Notes: generated by a model from the sequence alone, not told the origin. A stretch of 64,000 nt of DNA from Saksenaea vasiformis B4078 (GCA_000697055.1 JNDT01002356.1:1-64000), one strand, 5' to 3'; shown: positions 46,598-60,700, counted from the first letter of the stretch. Made by a program: numbers and translations.

Positions 46598-48640
46598 TTA
46601 TTGCATCCTGCTACTGAAGAAGAGCGATACATTGTTGTGTCGCGAGAACAGGTGTACATATGATGGGGGAAGAGAACCGTAGATAAGTTCGGCTGTTACA
46701 GGGTCTAACGCGTAAGATCCCGCGCGTTCATTACTGAGAGTAGGCACAAATTCAAGCTTGTCAGACCAGGATGATTGAACTAGAGGTGTTCGCTCCGATG
46801 GGTTCGTGTATATGTGAAACTGTCCGTGGAAATAATCCTCGGGGATGCTAACAGATACTTCGCCATGTACGGAACCGGCCGCGACAGCGGTTGGAGCGTC
46901 CAGTGGTAGTACTCTGGCGCGTATCTTTCCCTTCAGTGTACCCGCGTCAAATGACTTATAAGGAGAGAAGACACCGACAATATCACCATGCAAGGCGCCT
47001 AGCATGATAGAAGAAGCTTGTAATTGCTACAAGAGCGAATAAGTGCGTTTGCCGGGGAAAAAATCATCATTACCTTGCTGATAATTGTACCTTCACCGAT
47101 ACCGATGCTGGCTTCTTTGAATGTCACTGGTAGGTTCTTTGTCTCCACAAAGTTTACCCGTTTCAGACGAAGGCCTATTGAGTTGTAGCTGACTTGATCG
47201 GGAGGGAAAACAATATCAATATCGTAGATTAGCTGATGAAGTGAATGCTGATCGTGCTTGTGTTTATGTCGATGCAGCGGCCACTTTTGCCCGATCTCGA
47301 CAGAGAAGGTACTATATTCATACTCAGGGGGTATTCCATATGTGCGGACAAATGCTGTGTCCAAGAGTTCCTGCGTGTCCGCACTCATGTTCACACGGAT
47401 AACAATACCCTTTTGTGACAGGTTGGTAGATCGTGTAATAGTGACAACATTTGCACCTTGCTCATAGTTGCCGTCAACGTAAACCATGAGATTTCGAAAC
47501 TTGTCTGGCGAAACGCTGATGATATGTTCTTTTGTTACTCTAGGAAATCCACTGTGCTCCTTGCTATGACGATCTAATTACAGGCAGTCAGTGTTTCCGG
47601 ATTTTAGTCCGTTAGGCTTACTCATGCCGTGCCGCATGCATTCATGTTTCATCGTGGTATTTCCACGCAGTCCTGGCGGAAAGTAGCGATGGTGTGTGGG
47701 TAGTTTTCGATAATTTTCTTCAACCCTGGTACCGTTATTCTCATCGTCATGATGTACAGGTCCACGATGATGAGTAGGAAGTTTGCGTTCGTTCTCTAGA
47801 AGAATGGGCTTATTGTCCTCGTATATAGGACCACGATGATGAGTAGGGAGTTTGCGTTCGTTCTCTGGAGGGGTGGGCTTATTCTCCTCATATATAGGAT
47901 CACCGTAGTTCATAGAAAGCTCGCGACTATCATTGATAGCTTCAAGTTCACCATCGTCAGGGTTGGCAAGGCGGGTTTCGAGGATCATGAAATCTCCCTC
48001 GTCAGGTCCGCTGGTTTGCGTAAAAAGCCAGGGTGCATCGTTACCTAGGATATCCAATTCAAGGTACATAAGGTCATGAGGGCACAGAGGGTGGGGCGGG
48101 AGTGGAGATTGAGAAGAAGCGAAATATCGTTTCAGCCGCTGCATAAACATACTTAGATCAGCGCCATAAGTAACGCCATCAAAGCAGCCGCGCATAGGTG
48201 GCTCATCTTTCATCAAGCTTGGCACTATTACAAAAGCAATAATGCAGCCAGTCACTATTGTCATGATGAAGAGTGCCATGCACTTCAAGATCCTTGTAAC
48301 AGAACCTGCGCATAATGTCAGATTTCTCGAAAACAGAATATAATGAATTACATTTTCCGTTAGCAAAACCTTGTGAATCGTCCGAGGAAGATATATCATC
48401 TTCATTTGTTACGATGACATGGTAGGATTTTGGGTTTTGAACTCTTGGGACGTGGCTGTCGGTAAGTAGTGCTGCGGCGTACGGGGGGCACTCGGGTTCG
48501 GATTCCTTATATGTTGGGCATGTCCCTTCGGTAGAGATGTCGTTGGCGTCGGTAGTGCTGTTGATGTTTGCAGCGTCATTTTGAGGAGCGTCAGGAACTT
48601 CGTCCGTCGGCACTGCCACATACCCAGTGTGCTTTGGCAT
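46598..48640 (-). CDS. Single-pass (type II) membrane protein with internal peptide repeats, function unknown
   Basis: Four exons (complement of 46598-47026, 47074-47573, 47622-48305, 48352-48640) give 633 aa. Residues 1-95 are acidic and Ser/Thr-rich, with MPKHTGYVAVPTDE at the start. One strong transmembrane segment follows (about 104-125, LFIMTIVTGCIIAFVIVPSL). Next is an extracytoplasmic part with three copies of a unit like ENERKLPTHHRGPIYEDNKP. The C-terminal ~330 residues look beta-rich (GTIISKQLQASSIMLGALHG, KGKIRARVLPL), reminiscent of DUF4097-type adhesin-like repeats; that is a guess. The 48-nt intron 47574-47621 removes an in-frame TAA. No hydrolase motif is seen; a surface role is possible. 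Confidence 0.75.
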
Positions 48641-51600
48641 GGGACGATGAAATGGAAAACAATCTGTAACACGGACGTGAATTGCCAATATAATCAATAG
48701 ACTGTTTCTTTTCCGGGGTTCGGAAGAACACAAGGGTGTGTGTAGCGAACCTTGAAACTCTTTTTAGGGACACCTACAAAGGCAATTTACATAATGGCAC
48801 ACAAAGCCGGCTATTATTTATAGAACCAATTCTTTATACTCATATATTACACCTTTGACTTGATGTATTGTTGCTTTGTTCTCAAGGAGCGTATTTGTAA
48901 GACAGGATCTGGTAAAAGGCTTTTAAGTGATACATTAGCTGCTCTTAGGGTACCAACTGCCTGACTTCCATTGTGTTGCAGCATTTTCTAATGCATTTAA
49001 ATGCTGCGTGAATGTAGAGAGTTTATATGTATTGTTCCTAACTGGCGACGTACGAATAGTATAAAAAGCTGGAATCATAAAAGCGATTTAGTATATGGAT
49101 TTTTTTTTTATCTGAATCAAGGAGATGAAGTGAAAATTAAAGAGTGAAGATACACCAATTGCTTAACAAACCACAGAACTCTTCTTCTCCTCTCTCTCCT
49201 CGAGGATGGGACTCAAGTGCAAGCTGTCGACAGGCTAACATTATTACGGGGGTACGTGCTCTTTCTGTCAATTTTTGCCGCGCTCAATGCAACATTACTG
49301 GGCATCACAATACAAAGCAAAATACGGTGACGTATCTTTACGTTTATATTCGAAAAAAAAACCAAAACGCTTTTTTAGTGATTGACCTTCTCATAGATGT
49401 CTCGATGGATATAGCAGTTGTAATTTCTCATGGTAGGTATTAGTAAAGGTGAAATCTCAATGGTATGTACATAGCACACATCCAGTTATGGTGTATCGCA
49501 ATAAATCATGCAAGACGCGGATGATTTCATTGTATCCATATTATTAGTTGTAATTGGACCCGTTCAAAGTTATATGCTTCTTTTGCTACGGAATCGCCCC
49601 CCAGCCATTACACGAACGAGAAATAAAGCCATAGAAATCACTAAGTTTCCCACCGTTACATGTATCATAGTAATATTTGTTACCGTGAAGACCTATGATG
49701 TTTAGCTTTCTTATTTTCACAGACGAGAATTATTCTGTTGACTAGAGCTCAGAAGAATATGAGGATTATAAACAAGCAATGGTCCTCAGAATCAGTGTAC
49801 TTGGCTATGTTTTTAGACGTGTGTATGGGAACATTATGTGTAACGAGACAGTGATCAAGCACAGTGCCGATGCACGATATCCCAAACTTCTGGTCAGTCT
49901 TTGCCTTCTTATTGGACTTTGATGGTATCAAGCTAGCTTCACTTGAGCTGGAAGCAGAGGTGACTCCCAATATGGCGGCTTTTACTATTGCAACGGACAC
50001 GGCAGCATGTTCCTTCAAGCAGCCTCTTGCGTGTTTTATATTTACGTGAAATGCAAGCTCGCGTAAGAAAACGCAATTTGCCAAGTAGTCCATGTCCGTT
50101 TCTTCCCCTTAGGGGGACCAATATCATTTTTTTCTGGACCCTTTCTTTCCACAAACTGGAGCTCTGTCTCTCCCAATGTGATGCCCTCATAAAATTGCAG
50201 CAGTTCTATCCTTAAGATGATTGAACTGCTCTGCCAAATACTCAGCCACTCTCGTGGACAGTGGCAGAGGGATTGACCTCCGGAAAAACATAAATCTTGA
50301 GCGTGGTACACCGGTATCACTCTCTCGCGCAGTTAAGTTTTCAACTTTACCCTGGGTGCCGAAGTTTCTCCGGTGGAGATCTACTGGTCGGTTTAGCTAA
50401 AATGTCCGCCCGGTCTAGATGATCTGAGGAGCAACGACCAATCCAAATGAGGCTAGGTTTTCTCCGCTTTTAGTGGAACGATGGTACGATTGACGTGTTT
50501 GCTTTTCGAATTTGACAATACCTTATCCTTATCTCAATTAGATTATATTTGTCGCAAGGAAACTTGTGAATGATGAAATAATCATCCGAAATGATGCAGT
50601 CCGTTGGCGATGACGTCTGCTACCTTCATGGAACAAGGAGCGGAAGCGCATGTTAATAATAAACAGACAATCGAGAAGCTGCATCTCAAATGCGCATCGC
50701 TGTTATCTGTAACTGGCCAAGAATGTCTGATACAAGCTTTCTCTTCTACTACATTGAAGGTTTATGTACTACCGCAATTTCGATGTTTCTACTGCGAACA
50801 AAATAGGAAGATCGCGATTTTGCCATTTGGAAGCATTGCTTGTAACATACCACGATGCCATGTCCCACAATATCTCCGTTGCTAAACAGCAGCTGGAGAA
50901 AGATGGAAAAAACAGACAAACATGTAAGAAAAAAAAAACGTGGTCGCTGCTTCAATGACTCATTGTATTGATGTTATACTGGTATCTCGAAAGTGGCAAA
51001 AATAACGATACATAACTAATGCGTTTATCATCAAATGTTCCTTTGTCTTTCATGCCAATAAGTTCCACGTAAGAACTGGTCCCGCATTTGCCTAAGGGAA
51101 GCACGACATAAGCTATTTGGTTACAGCAATGGACAGCGATCGCTGCGCAAAACTTGGGGACCGCTCATTGACTAGCCTTCACCTATATTGGACAACTGGA
51201 AATACGATGATATTGTCGACATTCTGTACGCTATTGATCCCGAGACGTCATGTACTACAGAAGGTGATTATGGAACTCAGTAACTTCCATGTGAAAAGCC
51301 AAGCTTTCCCAACGTGGGTTTCTGAGAGTAGAGATCGCCTGCTGAAACGCTTTGCTGAATATATCGAACAAAGGATTCCAATCGCGGAAGAAACTGCCTT
51401 ATAACGCTGCCTATCTTTCTCAAAGTAACTAGATTCTTCCGAGTACATAGACGTGAGAGAAGATTTCTGACCTTAGGTAATCGCATTCTTCAATGCAGTA
51501 TCTGGTTTCATACCGCTTTAACTTAAAACAAATGAAGAGAGAGGCGAGTAGCTATTTGAAAGGTAAGGGATGAATTGCAGGCGTTTATCTTAATGTGGAT

Positions 51601-54600
51601 GCCATCTAAGATACTAGATCACCAATTTTTATGTCATATAGCCTCATGATGGTCTTTTCGTATATAGTAATTATTGGATATTTATATAATTGGATTGTTT
51701 TATCGTATAAACGTTTCATGATTGAACCAAAAAAAGCCGACAAAGAATCTGTCCATAAAAAGACCAGCCGCCAGCATAGCTCTCTTACATTTCTACCTTA
51801 TAAACAATTTCCTTTCCAAACGTTAGAAAACTCAAATGGAAGCAAGCGCAGCAGAGCAGAACTTGGATTGGTCCAGATGGTTTACCTGGTAATCACTGAA
51901 TTTTGCATAGCCACAAGCTAAGTTCGTCTGGAGTTCGACCAATTGAGCGTCCGCTCAGCGGAATCGACTTCCGAAAGATTTGTGCGTGTGAAAGTAACAG
52001 TCTCTCGATGAAAAATAAACTGAGCCCTATGACGTTTCCTGACCTCGTGTAGTACCGTCAGCCATGGGAACTCAGCTGGTGCCATGAAGATCTCGTTATG
52101 CTGTTTGCCTAGGTGGATACTTCAAAATCAGCAGGGAGTGGCTCCTAAAAGCAAAATTTTTTTTGTCGTATACCAAGTATATGATTAGGACTGAAAGTAA
52201 AACTGTAAAGATATGCATCGCAATATGTAAGTGGCAAACGTGAGTCTTTCCTTGTACATCTACGGGCGGCTTTAGTATAAAGGTTTTTTACAGCTAGTAT
52301 CAGTTATGGCTTTAGGAGAATCTGAAAACCACCACCGTCTAAAGATCCACCATCATAATAAAAGTGTGATATCTATTTGGTTATCTTGGATCTAAGCAGA
52401 GTGGTTTGAATATTTTACAAAACTGTAGTCATATCAAAAGCTCAGCGCTTTTAGCAAACCTACCATCTGGCGTCAGCATTGTCTCGAAAATGGGCATGAG
52501 CCAATTACTTGAACTTTCTTGCGTAGATTCGCAACTATATAGTACGTGACGAGGGCCCATTGTAAGTTATAATTACTGGATATACGACTTGGGAAGTCTA
52601 CCAGATCGAATAATCTTTATACATAGCCCGTGATTCCTGATCCTTTCTATATCTTGCTTTTACGCTGTTTGACTTTCTTGAAGCAAAGCACGTATATATT
52701 TCTGCCACCACTTCGTCAGCTTTGCAAAAGTGACCCGTCTCTCGTCTCAATGCTGTTAACTCGCATTATTTCCTTTTCTAGCATTAGGAAGTGCAATCAA
52801 TGGAGATGTCTGCAGTCCTTTTTGGTCTCAACGTGGGAAAGTTTATCACGAGGACATTCCCGATCTACTATCTGTAAGGGTCCCTGATATATTTGTATAA
52901 ATACTGCTCGTTTCTAACAAAAGACCTATTCTTTACGCTATTACAACCTGTCATTATACGTTCAGTAAACCGACGCTTCTGTCGGAGTATCACTTGAGCG
53001 TCTACGTACAACTACAATGATCATCCGAAACGGCTCCCTCTTCGAAATTGCGTTGCATTATCTTCTTTTCAGCTAATTATCAACAACTACAGAACAACAT
53101 TTACAGCATACGTTCTATATGTTGCGATGAATGTACACGTTCATTAATCTTCTTTCCGCAGTTCAGCTGCTTATTTTCGCTGCTGGTAACCTACGAATGG
53201 ACACGCAAGAAAGGACCTCTAGCGTCCATTGTGCATGGTAAAGACCATAAGTTCTAGACAATATTGCAAATAATGCTTGCTATCTTTCATACTGGGTGAA
53301 GCGCGCATCCACTGAAATCCCCTGGAGAACCGTTTTTCACTTTTCGACTACCATATTGTCCCGGAAATTTTTATGTTTCGCATAAGCAGTAGACGATATT
53401 ACTTAGTGCTAACCAGTGGCTTGATCAGAAGAGATATACCAGTGTCTGCTGCGGTTGCTTTCTCATATGCGTTTTGGATGTTCTCGTAACATTGTCCACT
53501 TGTATCCATCGTTCCCAACTGATCAACAGATAAGATAAAGATCTTTATTACTGCATCGAACGAATAATACGTCGGTCAAGGGCTTGATAAATGGGAATCA
53601 CTTGGTAGAAAAGCGTAGAATGACAACAGTTTAAGGAGTCATTGAAAATGAGAGTGCCATAGTTAACGTAACGTATCCAATGGACCAGTACCCGTATACA
53701 CATACGCTCCGGCGTCGTTATAGCGCGTTAGCCCATTAAGCGATAAAAATACGTATTAAGTTTAGTGAGCTGGTGGCACACGGAATAAAGAAAGAACTTT
53801 GGATGAGCCAATTTCCACCTTCATGGTCATCAACCTTAATCATATCTCAGCTATGATCCGAGAGCCTAAGATAAATTTTGCTAAATTCCCGTAAGCCCTA
53901 CATGTACTTGTAAAAAGTATGATCATTAGGAGTATCGCATGGACGCCGTTGAATCAAACAGTCTTCTTAGTATGTCCACTGACGCGGGACTGACTCGGAT
54001 GCCTCTAGAACCACAAGATCGGGGAAGGACAGCGTTCTCTCCGCGCTGTAACTTGTCCACCTAACTCTATTCATTTTAACCTCAGCCCATAGAGGCCCGC
54101 TGCGGTTACAGAATCTTGGCATAACGACTTACCTTGTAATTCTTCGTCAAGCTTCATCACTATATGTGTCACTACACTAACTCCAATAAAGGACTCTTTA
54201 TTACTGAGTAACCATTTCATAGTTTGAACAACTCATATTAGACTTTCCTCAAAATGGGCGATCGGGCAGATCGGCAAGGACGTGACCGTCTTAGTCATTA
54301 TCGCCATGGATCGTAAATCAAGCACCATACAATGTGGAATGGTCTGCTCCAAGAAATTGAAGGCACATACATTTGGTATCTTGTAAGACACTAAACTGGG
54401 TCATAATAGCGGTTCGATCTGTTGACGTTGACCAAGGTAGCGCGCAGAGATGGTTTCTCAGATACTGTGCCATTTGCACGGTCATATTAGATTTACCGTT
54501 CGTTACAATTTTTTGTCCGTAATGTATGTTGATTGCAACATAATGACTAAAAATTGTCAATTATTCCGTGTAGTGGACTAGAACGCGGCGAGAAAAAGTT

Positions 54601-56528
54601 AAAAAAGGGAATGCGCCATAACGAGCAAAGTTACATATACTACAGCTATTTTCGCATCTATTAGAAAGCCTATAATCAAAGAGGAGGCAAATAATGTGAC
54701 CTTGTGTTGTGGGAACGGGAAAATGTAGAAAAAAAACTTGTCAATAGCATCAATTCCCAAATAGAAGAAGTTTCACCGACACTGCCACATGAATTAACTG
54801 TGAGGAGCGAAGGCCCCGAAGATGGAATGTTGTTCACGGCTAAGCAAACAGACTTGTTTGGCTCTCAATTTTTGCGGGGAACGTGCGTTGCACATAAAGT
54901 ATCCTCAGTGCTGGACGTATTGTCTGCTTTTCAACTCATGGATTCCATGGAAAATTTGTCGGTGTAAAGATTGATCCATAAGAGGAACAAATCAAGCTAA
55001 CGACTGTTAGCTGCATCATTTACTACGGTGATCTGAGTGGCCAGTCCGATAAAGTTTGGCTCCGGATAGCGGAAGGGATGGATAATCTTTAAAGTGGCTA
55101 CGAAATTAGCTTTCAGCAAAACCATGAGGTAATGGAGCAAATGCGCAAGAAGATAGGTCACATAGCGGCTAAACCAAGGAAAAAAGAAACCAATAGCGCG
55201 GGTCGGGTAATCGTCCCCGATAGAGGGAACAAAGAACTGGGGGAAAGGGGAATCGTACGATCGAGAGAAAATCAGAGAATAACCAAAAGAAGTGTTCATC
55301 GATACACTGTACTGGGCACGAAAAAAAGAGTGCGCGAAATCAGCCCATCCTGTTCACTGTAGTAACTCAGTCTTGTGGACCGAAATTCGGCTTTCGAACA
55401 CAGACCTCTATATTTGTGGGGGTTTCTAGGAAAAGGTTTACCGTACGCCAGTAATCGGTGTAACATCGCTGAATATGAAGCAAATAGGTTAATGGACTGA
55501 ATATCTATGCAGTTTATGGAGAGAACGTTCGAGTCACAGTGTAGTCTGAGATTTATGCGCGAGTTTCATATAGCTTCACCAAAAGTAGCCAGTGGATTGG
55601 GTCCAACCAGGGTCACCTCGAAGCGGTACACAGTTGCAATGGATCGACCATTTGAAGTACTACTGCACCAATAAGATTTTCTGTTGAGTCTAAAAGCTAT
55701 GCTGGAACTTGAAACCTTCATGTCCCGTCAAGCTTGATAGGAACGTACTCTGTATCATCTGGTTTAGAAGTAAACGACTATTGGTAGCGGAAATCTACAT
55801 ATCAATCTGTGTTATCTTTTGTTGAGTCTTTTGTTTCTTGTTATCAGAGATAACTGTATCGTGTGCACGTGCCGCGAGTTAAAATGGCCTGATTCGGTGA
55901 GGGGGCTCAGTGCTCAATTACTGCCAAAGGTATCCTGGGATTTTTTTTTCATAATTTCAAATGAGGAAAGAGCTGTAAGGGACTGACGGCTAAGCCAAAG
56001 TCAGTGTAACGAAATTCCCGTTACAAAGGAACGTGCTGAAAAATAACCCGTGACAGGTGATGGAAAGTCTGAGGGAGACATCCTTGTACAATCGACGGAC
56101 TGGATCGATCTTTTTGCCATATTTGTTTGCGGAGAAAACAAATAAGCTGAAGTATTAAAAATTTGGGGGAGGAATCTGTGCTGCCGTGTAACCTTCTATG
56201 GTACACCCTTAAATTCGTGTGATTACCAGAGTTACAGTGATGTAACCAGCATTCCTATTCATAGTATGTTGAACCATTAGAGGTGAAACTGCTTTGCAAT
56301 TGCTACGCGTAGAGAAGAACAGGCAATTTCCAAGCCCATACGTTACACCCACGTGTGTGTCTCTATCATCGATCTCGCCAAGTTATTCTGCATTGCGTAA
56401 CGGCTCTCCATAGTCTCGCCGCAACAAGTGTGTGCGACTCCAAAAGTCTTTAAAACGAGCGCGAAATTTCGACATTTTGATCGATACCTCTCTCAACAAC
56501 AACAGTTTACAGTCAAAGAATAATCACA
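48641..56528. other. Nearly 8 kb without a supported gene
   Basis: I scanned the translated frames. The longest (49749-50093 minus, 51117-51404 plus, 51631-51921 plus, 50604-50885 plus, 54704-54967 plus) have no recognisable domain, no consistent splice context and AT-rich composition. No terminal repeats, CRISPR-like arrays or RNA genes were recognised. The last ~60 nt before 56529 (CTCTCTCAACAACAACAG...) look like the leader of the oxidase gene. Confidence 0.5.
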
Positions 56529-57722
56529 ATGGTTGCCTATCGTTCCAAGCCTCATGCTCTCATCGTCGGTGGTGGTGTCACTGGATTGACTACCGCCTGG
56601 GTTTTGTTGGAGCGTGGCTACCGAGTCACCGTCATCTCCAAGGAATATGCCGCAGAGGAAAAAGACAAGAAGATTACCTCTCAAATTGCCGGTGCTTTGT
56701 GGGAATGGCCCCCAGCTGTTTGCGGTCGTCACACTGATCCCATCTCCATTACCAAGTCTAAGCGCTGGTGCATGGCTGCCTACAACAAATTCGAGCAAAT
56801 GGCCAACGACAGAGAAACTAGCGAGAAGACTGGTGTGAAGATGAGAATTGCCAACTTCTTTTTCCGTAAGCCCGTTGTCGAGGATCCCTATCAGCTTGCC
56901 AAGATGAACGAAATCAAGGAACATCTCAAGGGCTTCCGCCACGATGCCGCAATTATTGACGAATTGGGCGTCAGCAAGGAATACGGTGTTGTCGATGTTT
57001 ACCAGCACTTAGCTCCCGTCATTGACACTGACCAATACATGTTCTGGCTTATCGACCACGTCAGAAAGCTCGGTGCTTCCGTCCTCGTCAGAGAGATTCA
57101 CGGTGATCTTTTCAACCAGGAAGAAGCCCTCCTTCGCCAATATGGTGCCGATGTCTTGCTCAACTGCACTGGTCTCTCCGGCAAGGAATTGGCTTCGGAC
57201 GACACTGTCTATCCTTTGAGAGGCTCTCTTGTTCGTGTTATCAACGATGGAACCAAGTTCCCCCGCATCAACCAAGCTATGGCCCTTTCTCTCGACGGTC
57301 GCGAAGGTGAGAGCGACTTGATCTTCATTGTGCCCCGTAATGACAACACTCTCATTCTCGGTGGCATGACCGAGCCCAATCAATGGGACCTTGGTGTCAA
57401 CCTCGAAAACTACAAGCCCATCCGTGACATGTACGAACGCAACATCAAGTTCTTCCCTGACCTCGCCAAGGGTGAAATTGATCCCAACTTCCCTGTTGCC
57501 AACGGTCTCCGCCCCTTCCGCAAGCAGAACGTCCGTGTCGAACGCGAAGATAGACTCCACAATGGCGACAAGAAGTCCAAGATCATCCACAGCTACGGTC
57601 AAGGTGGTTCTGGTTTCACCCTCTCCTTTGGCTGTGCTGAAGATGTTGCCGACCTTGTCGATCAGGTTGTGGCCGAAGACAAGGTTGAATCTCAGCCAGA
57701 AACTTTCAAATCTCTTCTTTAA
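56529..57722 (+). CDS. FAD-dependent oxidoreductase of the D-amino-acid oxidase (DAO) family
   Basis: A single intronless 397-aa frame. The N-terminus HALIVGGGVTGLTTAWVLLE is the GxGxxG Rossmann motif binding FAD, with the acidic/basic strand end VTVISKEY. Family blocks include YPLRGSLVRV, NDNTLILGGMTEPNQWDLG and the C-terminal HSYGQGGSGFTLSFGCAEDV, equivalent to the DAO signature. Such enzymes oxidise D-amino acids or D-aspartate to the 2-oxo acid, ammonia and hydrogen peroxide; exact substrate is not readable. The C-terminus KSLL is not a canonical peroxisomal SKL signal. Codons are strongly biased to C-ending forms, unlike neighbours, suggesting high expression (or a different origin), and long antisense frames result. 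Confidence 0.9.
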   Translation: MVAYRSKPHALIVGGGVTGLTTAWVLLERGYRVTVISKEYAAEEKDKKITSQIAGALWEWPPAVCGRHTDPISITKSKRWCMAAYNKFEQMANDRETSEKTGVKMRIANFFFRKPVVEDPYQLAKMNEIKEHLKGFRHDAAIIDELGVSKEYGVVDVYQHLAPVIDTDQYMFWLIDHVRKLGASVLVREIHGDLFNQEEALLRQYGADVLLNCTGLSGKELASDDTVYPLRGSLVRVINDGTKFPRINQAMALSLDGREGESDLIFIVPRNDNTLILGGMTEPNQWDLGVNLENYKPIRDMYERNIKFFPDLAKGEIDPNFPVANGLRPFRKQNVRVEREDRLHNGDKKSKIIHSYGQGGSGFTLSFGCAEDVADLVDQVVAEDKVESQPETFKSLL

Positions 57723-60700
57723 ATTTTCATCTTTTTTCTTTTACTTTACACTTCTCATCATTATCATCAATAAAACGAAATCATGTTTTGTATTGGCCAT
57801 ACTTAAAAAAGAATATCTCCCGCTTGCGCATTGGTATCTTGTGCAGATATAATAAAAGAATTGGCATAGCTATTACTATTATCTAGATTCTTGTTCTCTA
57901 GTGAAACATTGGCCAAGTCGAACACACTGTTTAAAGTTATTCGTCTCTAATTCTATACCGTCTCTAATAGTCGCCATTAGGAAGCGCATTCCTCTTCCAG
58001 AAATTTGGAAGGAGCTAACAACCCCAACGCGCTTTATGCAATGCATAATGATTTTAACGCTTCAAAATTGATCGGTGAATTGTGGCCCCCAGAAATGGTT
58101 CGTTCCCGACGCTATACCGAAGATTTTCCACTATCGGTGATCCATTTTGATCCTCGCGGGATTTGATCATTTAGCTCCGCTCAGCATACCGCTGCTTCCC
58201 CTCTTATTTCTCGGTTCCTGTTCCGACCTCCCATAATAGGCCAGCAATAGATGCCCTCAATTATTAAAGTGCATACATTCTTTTGACAAAAAAAGGTTCA
58301 CCATAATTCAGCGCTGCTCCATGGGGTTGTCAGCGAAAAACGTGATATGCCCGTGCTTCAAGTCGGAGTTACTATTTCGGATAGAACTTGTTGAATTAGC
58401 CTTGCGTCGGCAGGAATCCAGAACGCGAAACTGGTAGTAAAAAAACGAAACGATATCTAAAAACAGAGTAGTTCCCAATTTTATTTGAGGAGGCACCCGA
58501 TAGACTTCAAAGTTTCCAGCGTTTCGCAAAGTTACACGTTACATTGTAAGGGCCCAGGATGACTGTTTCGTTACACGATCACTCTTGATGCGCATTTACG
58601 ACTTTTTCAGAAAATAATTTCACCCCAATGAAATCATTTCAGCCTCAGCTTTCATCCCTCTTACCACATTGCATGCCTCTAACATCGTATTTTCAAGTAA
58701 GAGTACTGGATGTCGATACGAATATAAGCAAGCCACCACTATGTGCGAGTGCTTCAGGTTAAAAATCTCTGGCATTGTTAACAATGAGCAATACATTGTT
58801 AAAATAATTACTTGCATAAGCGGTGCTTGCGTAACATGTTTCACGATCAGATGCTATGCATGCCTGATGATTCCATTAACATAAGTCGAGTCGGGCTTGG
58901 TACTGAATAATAGAGCTGCAGATACCATTTATGTGTAGTTCTAGAAATTTGCATGGCACATTTAGAGGCGCGCTAATAGAGACCTGCAACGATAAGCTTT
59001 GCCCAATTCACGTGCAAGTGGTATATACAGAATCCTTCCCAGCACAAATACGGGTAGCGAAATAACTCGTAGCCAGGTAGCACTGTAAATACGGCATCCC
59101 AGCTATACTGGTGTCACCGAGAAATTCGATGAGGCGAATTCTTACGAAGATACTCCAGACAGCTGTCATTTGTCTAAGAACTGGTCAGCGCTGCTATGTT
59201 CAAAAAGGACATATGGATGATGACCAGGTCGAAGCCACCTCCAATTCAGTCAATCTGATGAAAAACGTAGGAAAAGGCCATCCTCTAGAGAGATGGAACC
59301 TTCTCTTTGGATTGTTTCCAACTTATGGCGAATAGCGACTTTATTGACGTAGGTGGTATGACTCGATAATATTCCATTTTCTGCATTTCTGCTTGCTAGA
59401 AATCCCTTTAGGATGAATGTGCCGGGGTGAAAGGCAAGTTCCCCTCGACCAGTGCTTCTGCAGGACTTTTAGTTGAGGGTGCACCCTTACAAAAGCGAGG
59501 GTTTACCTGCAAAAGAGCTTATTTATTTATAGCACACTGTCACAAAAAAAAAAGGCAAGCAATGTTCTCTGTAAACAGAAAAAGAATGATTAACATAGAC
59601 TATTCTGTAAGCTATCTCTCTATTCTTTTAATCAAATTGTAGTGGCTAAACTTGAACTTCTACTTTTGCGCAGTTATTCAAGACATATCAGGGTTGTTGG
59701 CTTGATCTTATTGCCAACCAAGCCCGACAATTAATTTAGAACAAATACGCTGTGGCAGATACTATGGGGACAGATTGAGAACTGTTTTAACGGTGAATAT
59801 CCATATGAATGAATTACCCGGTGCCATTCACGTCACGCAACAAAATTTTTATCCGGTATTGATTCTTCATCATTCCTGATTTAGAATGGAAATCACTTGT
59901 TATAGCTTATATTTCTCGAATGCTGCTGATATCAATGCTTCGTCGATATATGTATGAGCGGAACATCCAATTAAGATACCAACGAGCATCGATTGAACTC
60001 ATAAAACGAAAAATTTCAGCTGATTCTGGTAACGCATCCGCCATTTTTTCAGCCTCTCGTGGTACCAACTGGCTTGCCAACTGTAGATCTCATGAATGCT
60101 TACTTATGGTTCATGTTTCTGTCTGTTGCAGATCGTGGATGGCTTCATAGCTGGTACCATCACTATCTTTCCACACATCCCAAAACTTCCCTCTAAAACC
60201 TATATTGACAAACTTGCCTATTTTGGTTAGGCGCAAAGATTTCTTCTTTTCTTGTCGTGCGACTGTCGGAATTTGGCGTCGACATCATTGAGAAAGATCA
60301 GTGACGAACAGGAATGACAAAAACCGGATAAAAAAGTCATACAAGAACAATAAAGGAGTAAAGCCATCTAGCCGTCATTCATGTAATTATTCCCGCGAGA
60401 ACCAGAGATCGGTGTCTGGTTTGACGCAGAAATTCAATATCGCGTGAGCTCAACGACTACCGCGCTGATCGGAGTATTTTCTTGAAGGCAACCAGAACTT
60501 TCGACAACAATCGCAGAGGAGGAAGACGAATCGCCTGAGACTTGTGCCCTGCGTCAAACAGAAGTGCCGATTGTCAGCATATTTCCCATGATTTTTGCCT
60601 TCTTAACTTCAGACGTGGAAGAAAAGTGAAAAATGACATGGAAGATTAGGAAAGAACCTGTTTTATCTTGCAGAGAAACTAGGTAAAGAGCACAAGGGAT

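Noticed and set aside
47578..47580. TAA as evidence of a pseudogene or stop readthrough in the membrane protein gene
   Set aside because: A 48-nt intron with good signals removes it and the total coding length stays divisible by three.
56493..57602. Long antisense frames (171 and 197 codons) opposite the DAO gene
   Set aside because: They are explained by the strong codon bias of the sense gene and carry no domain.
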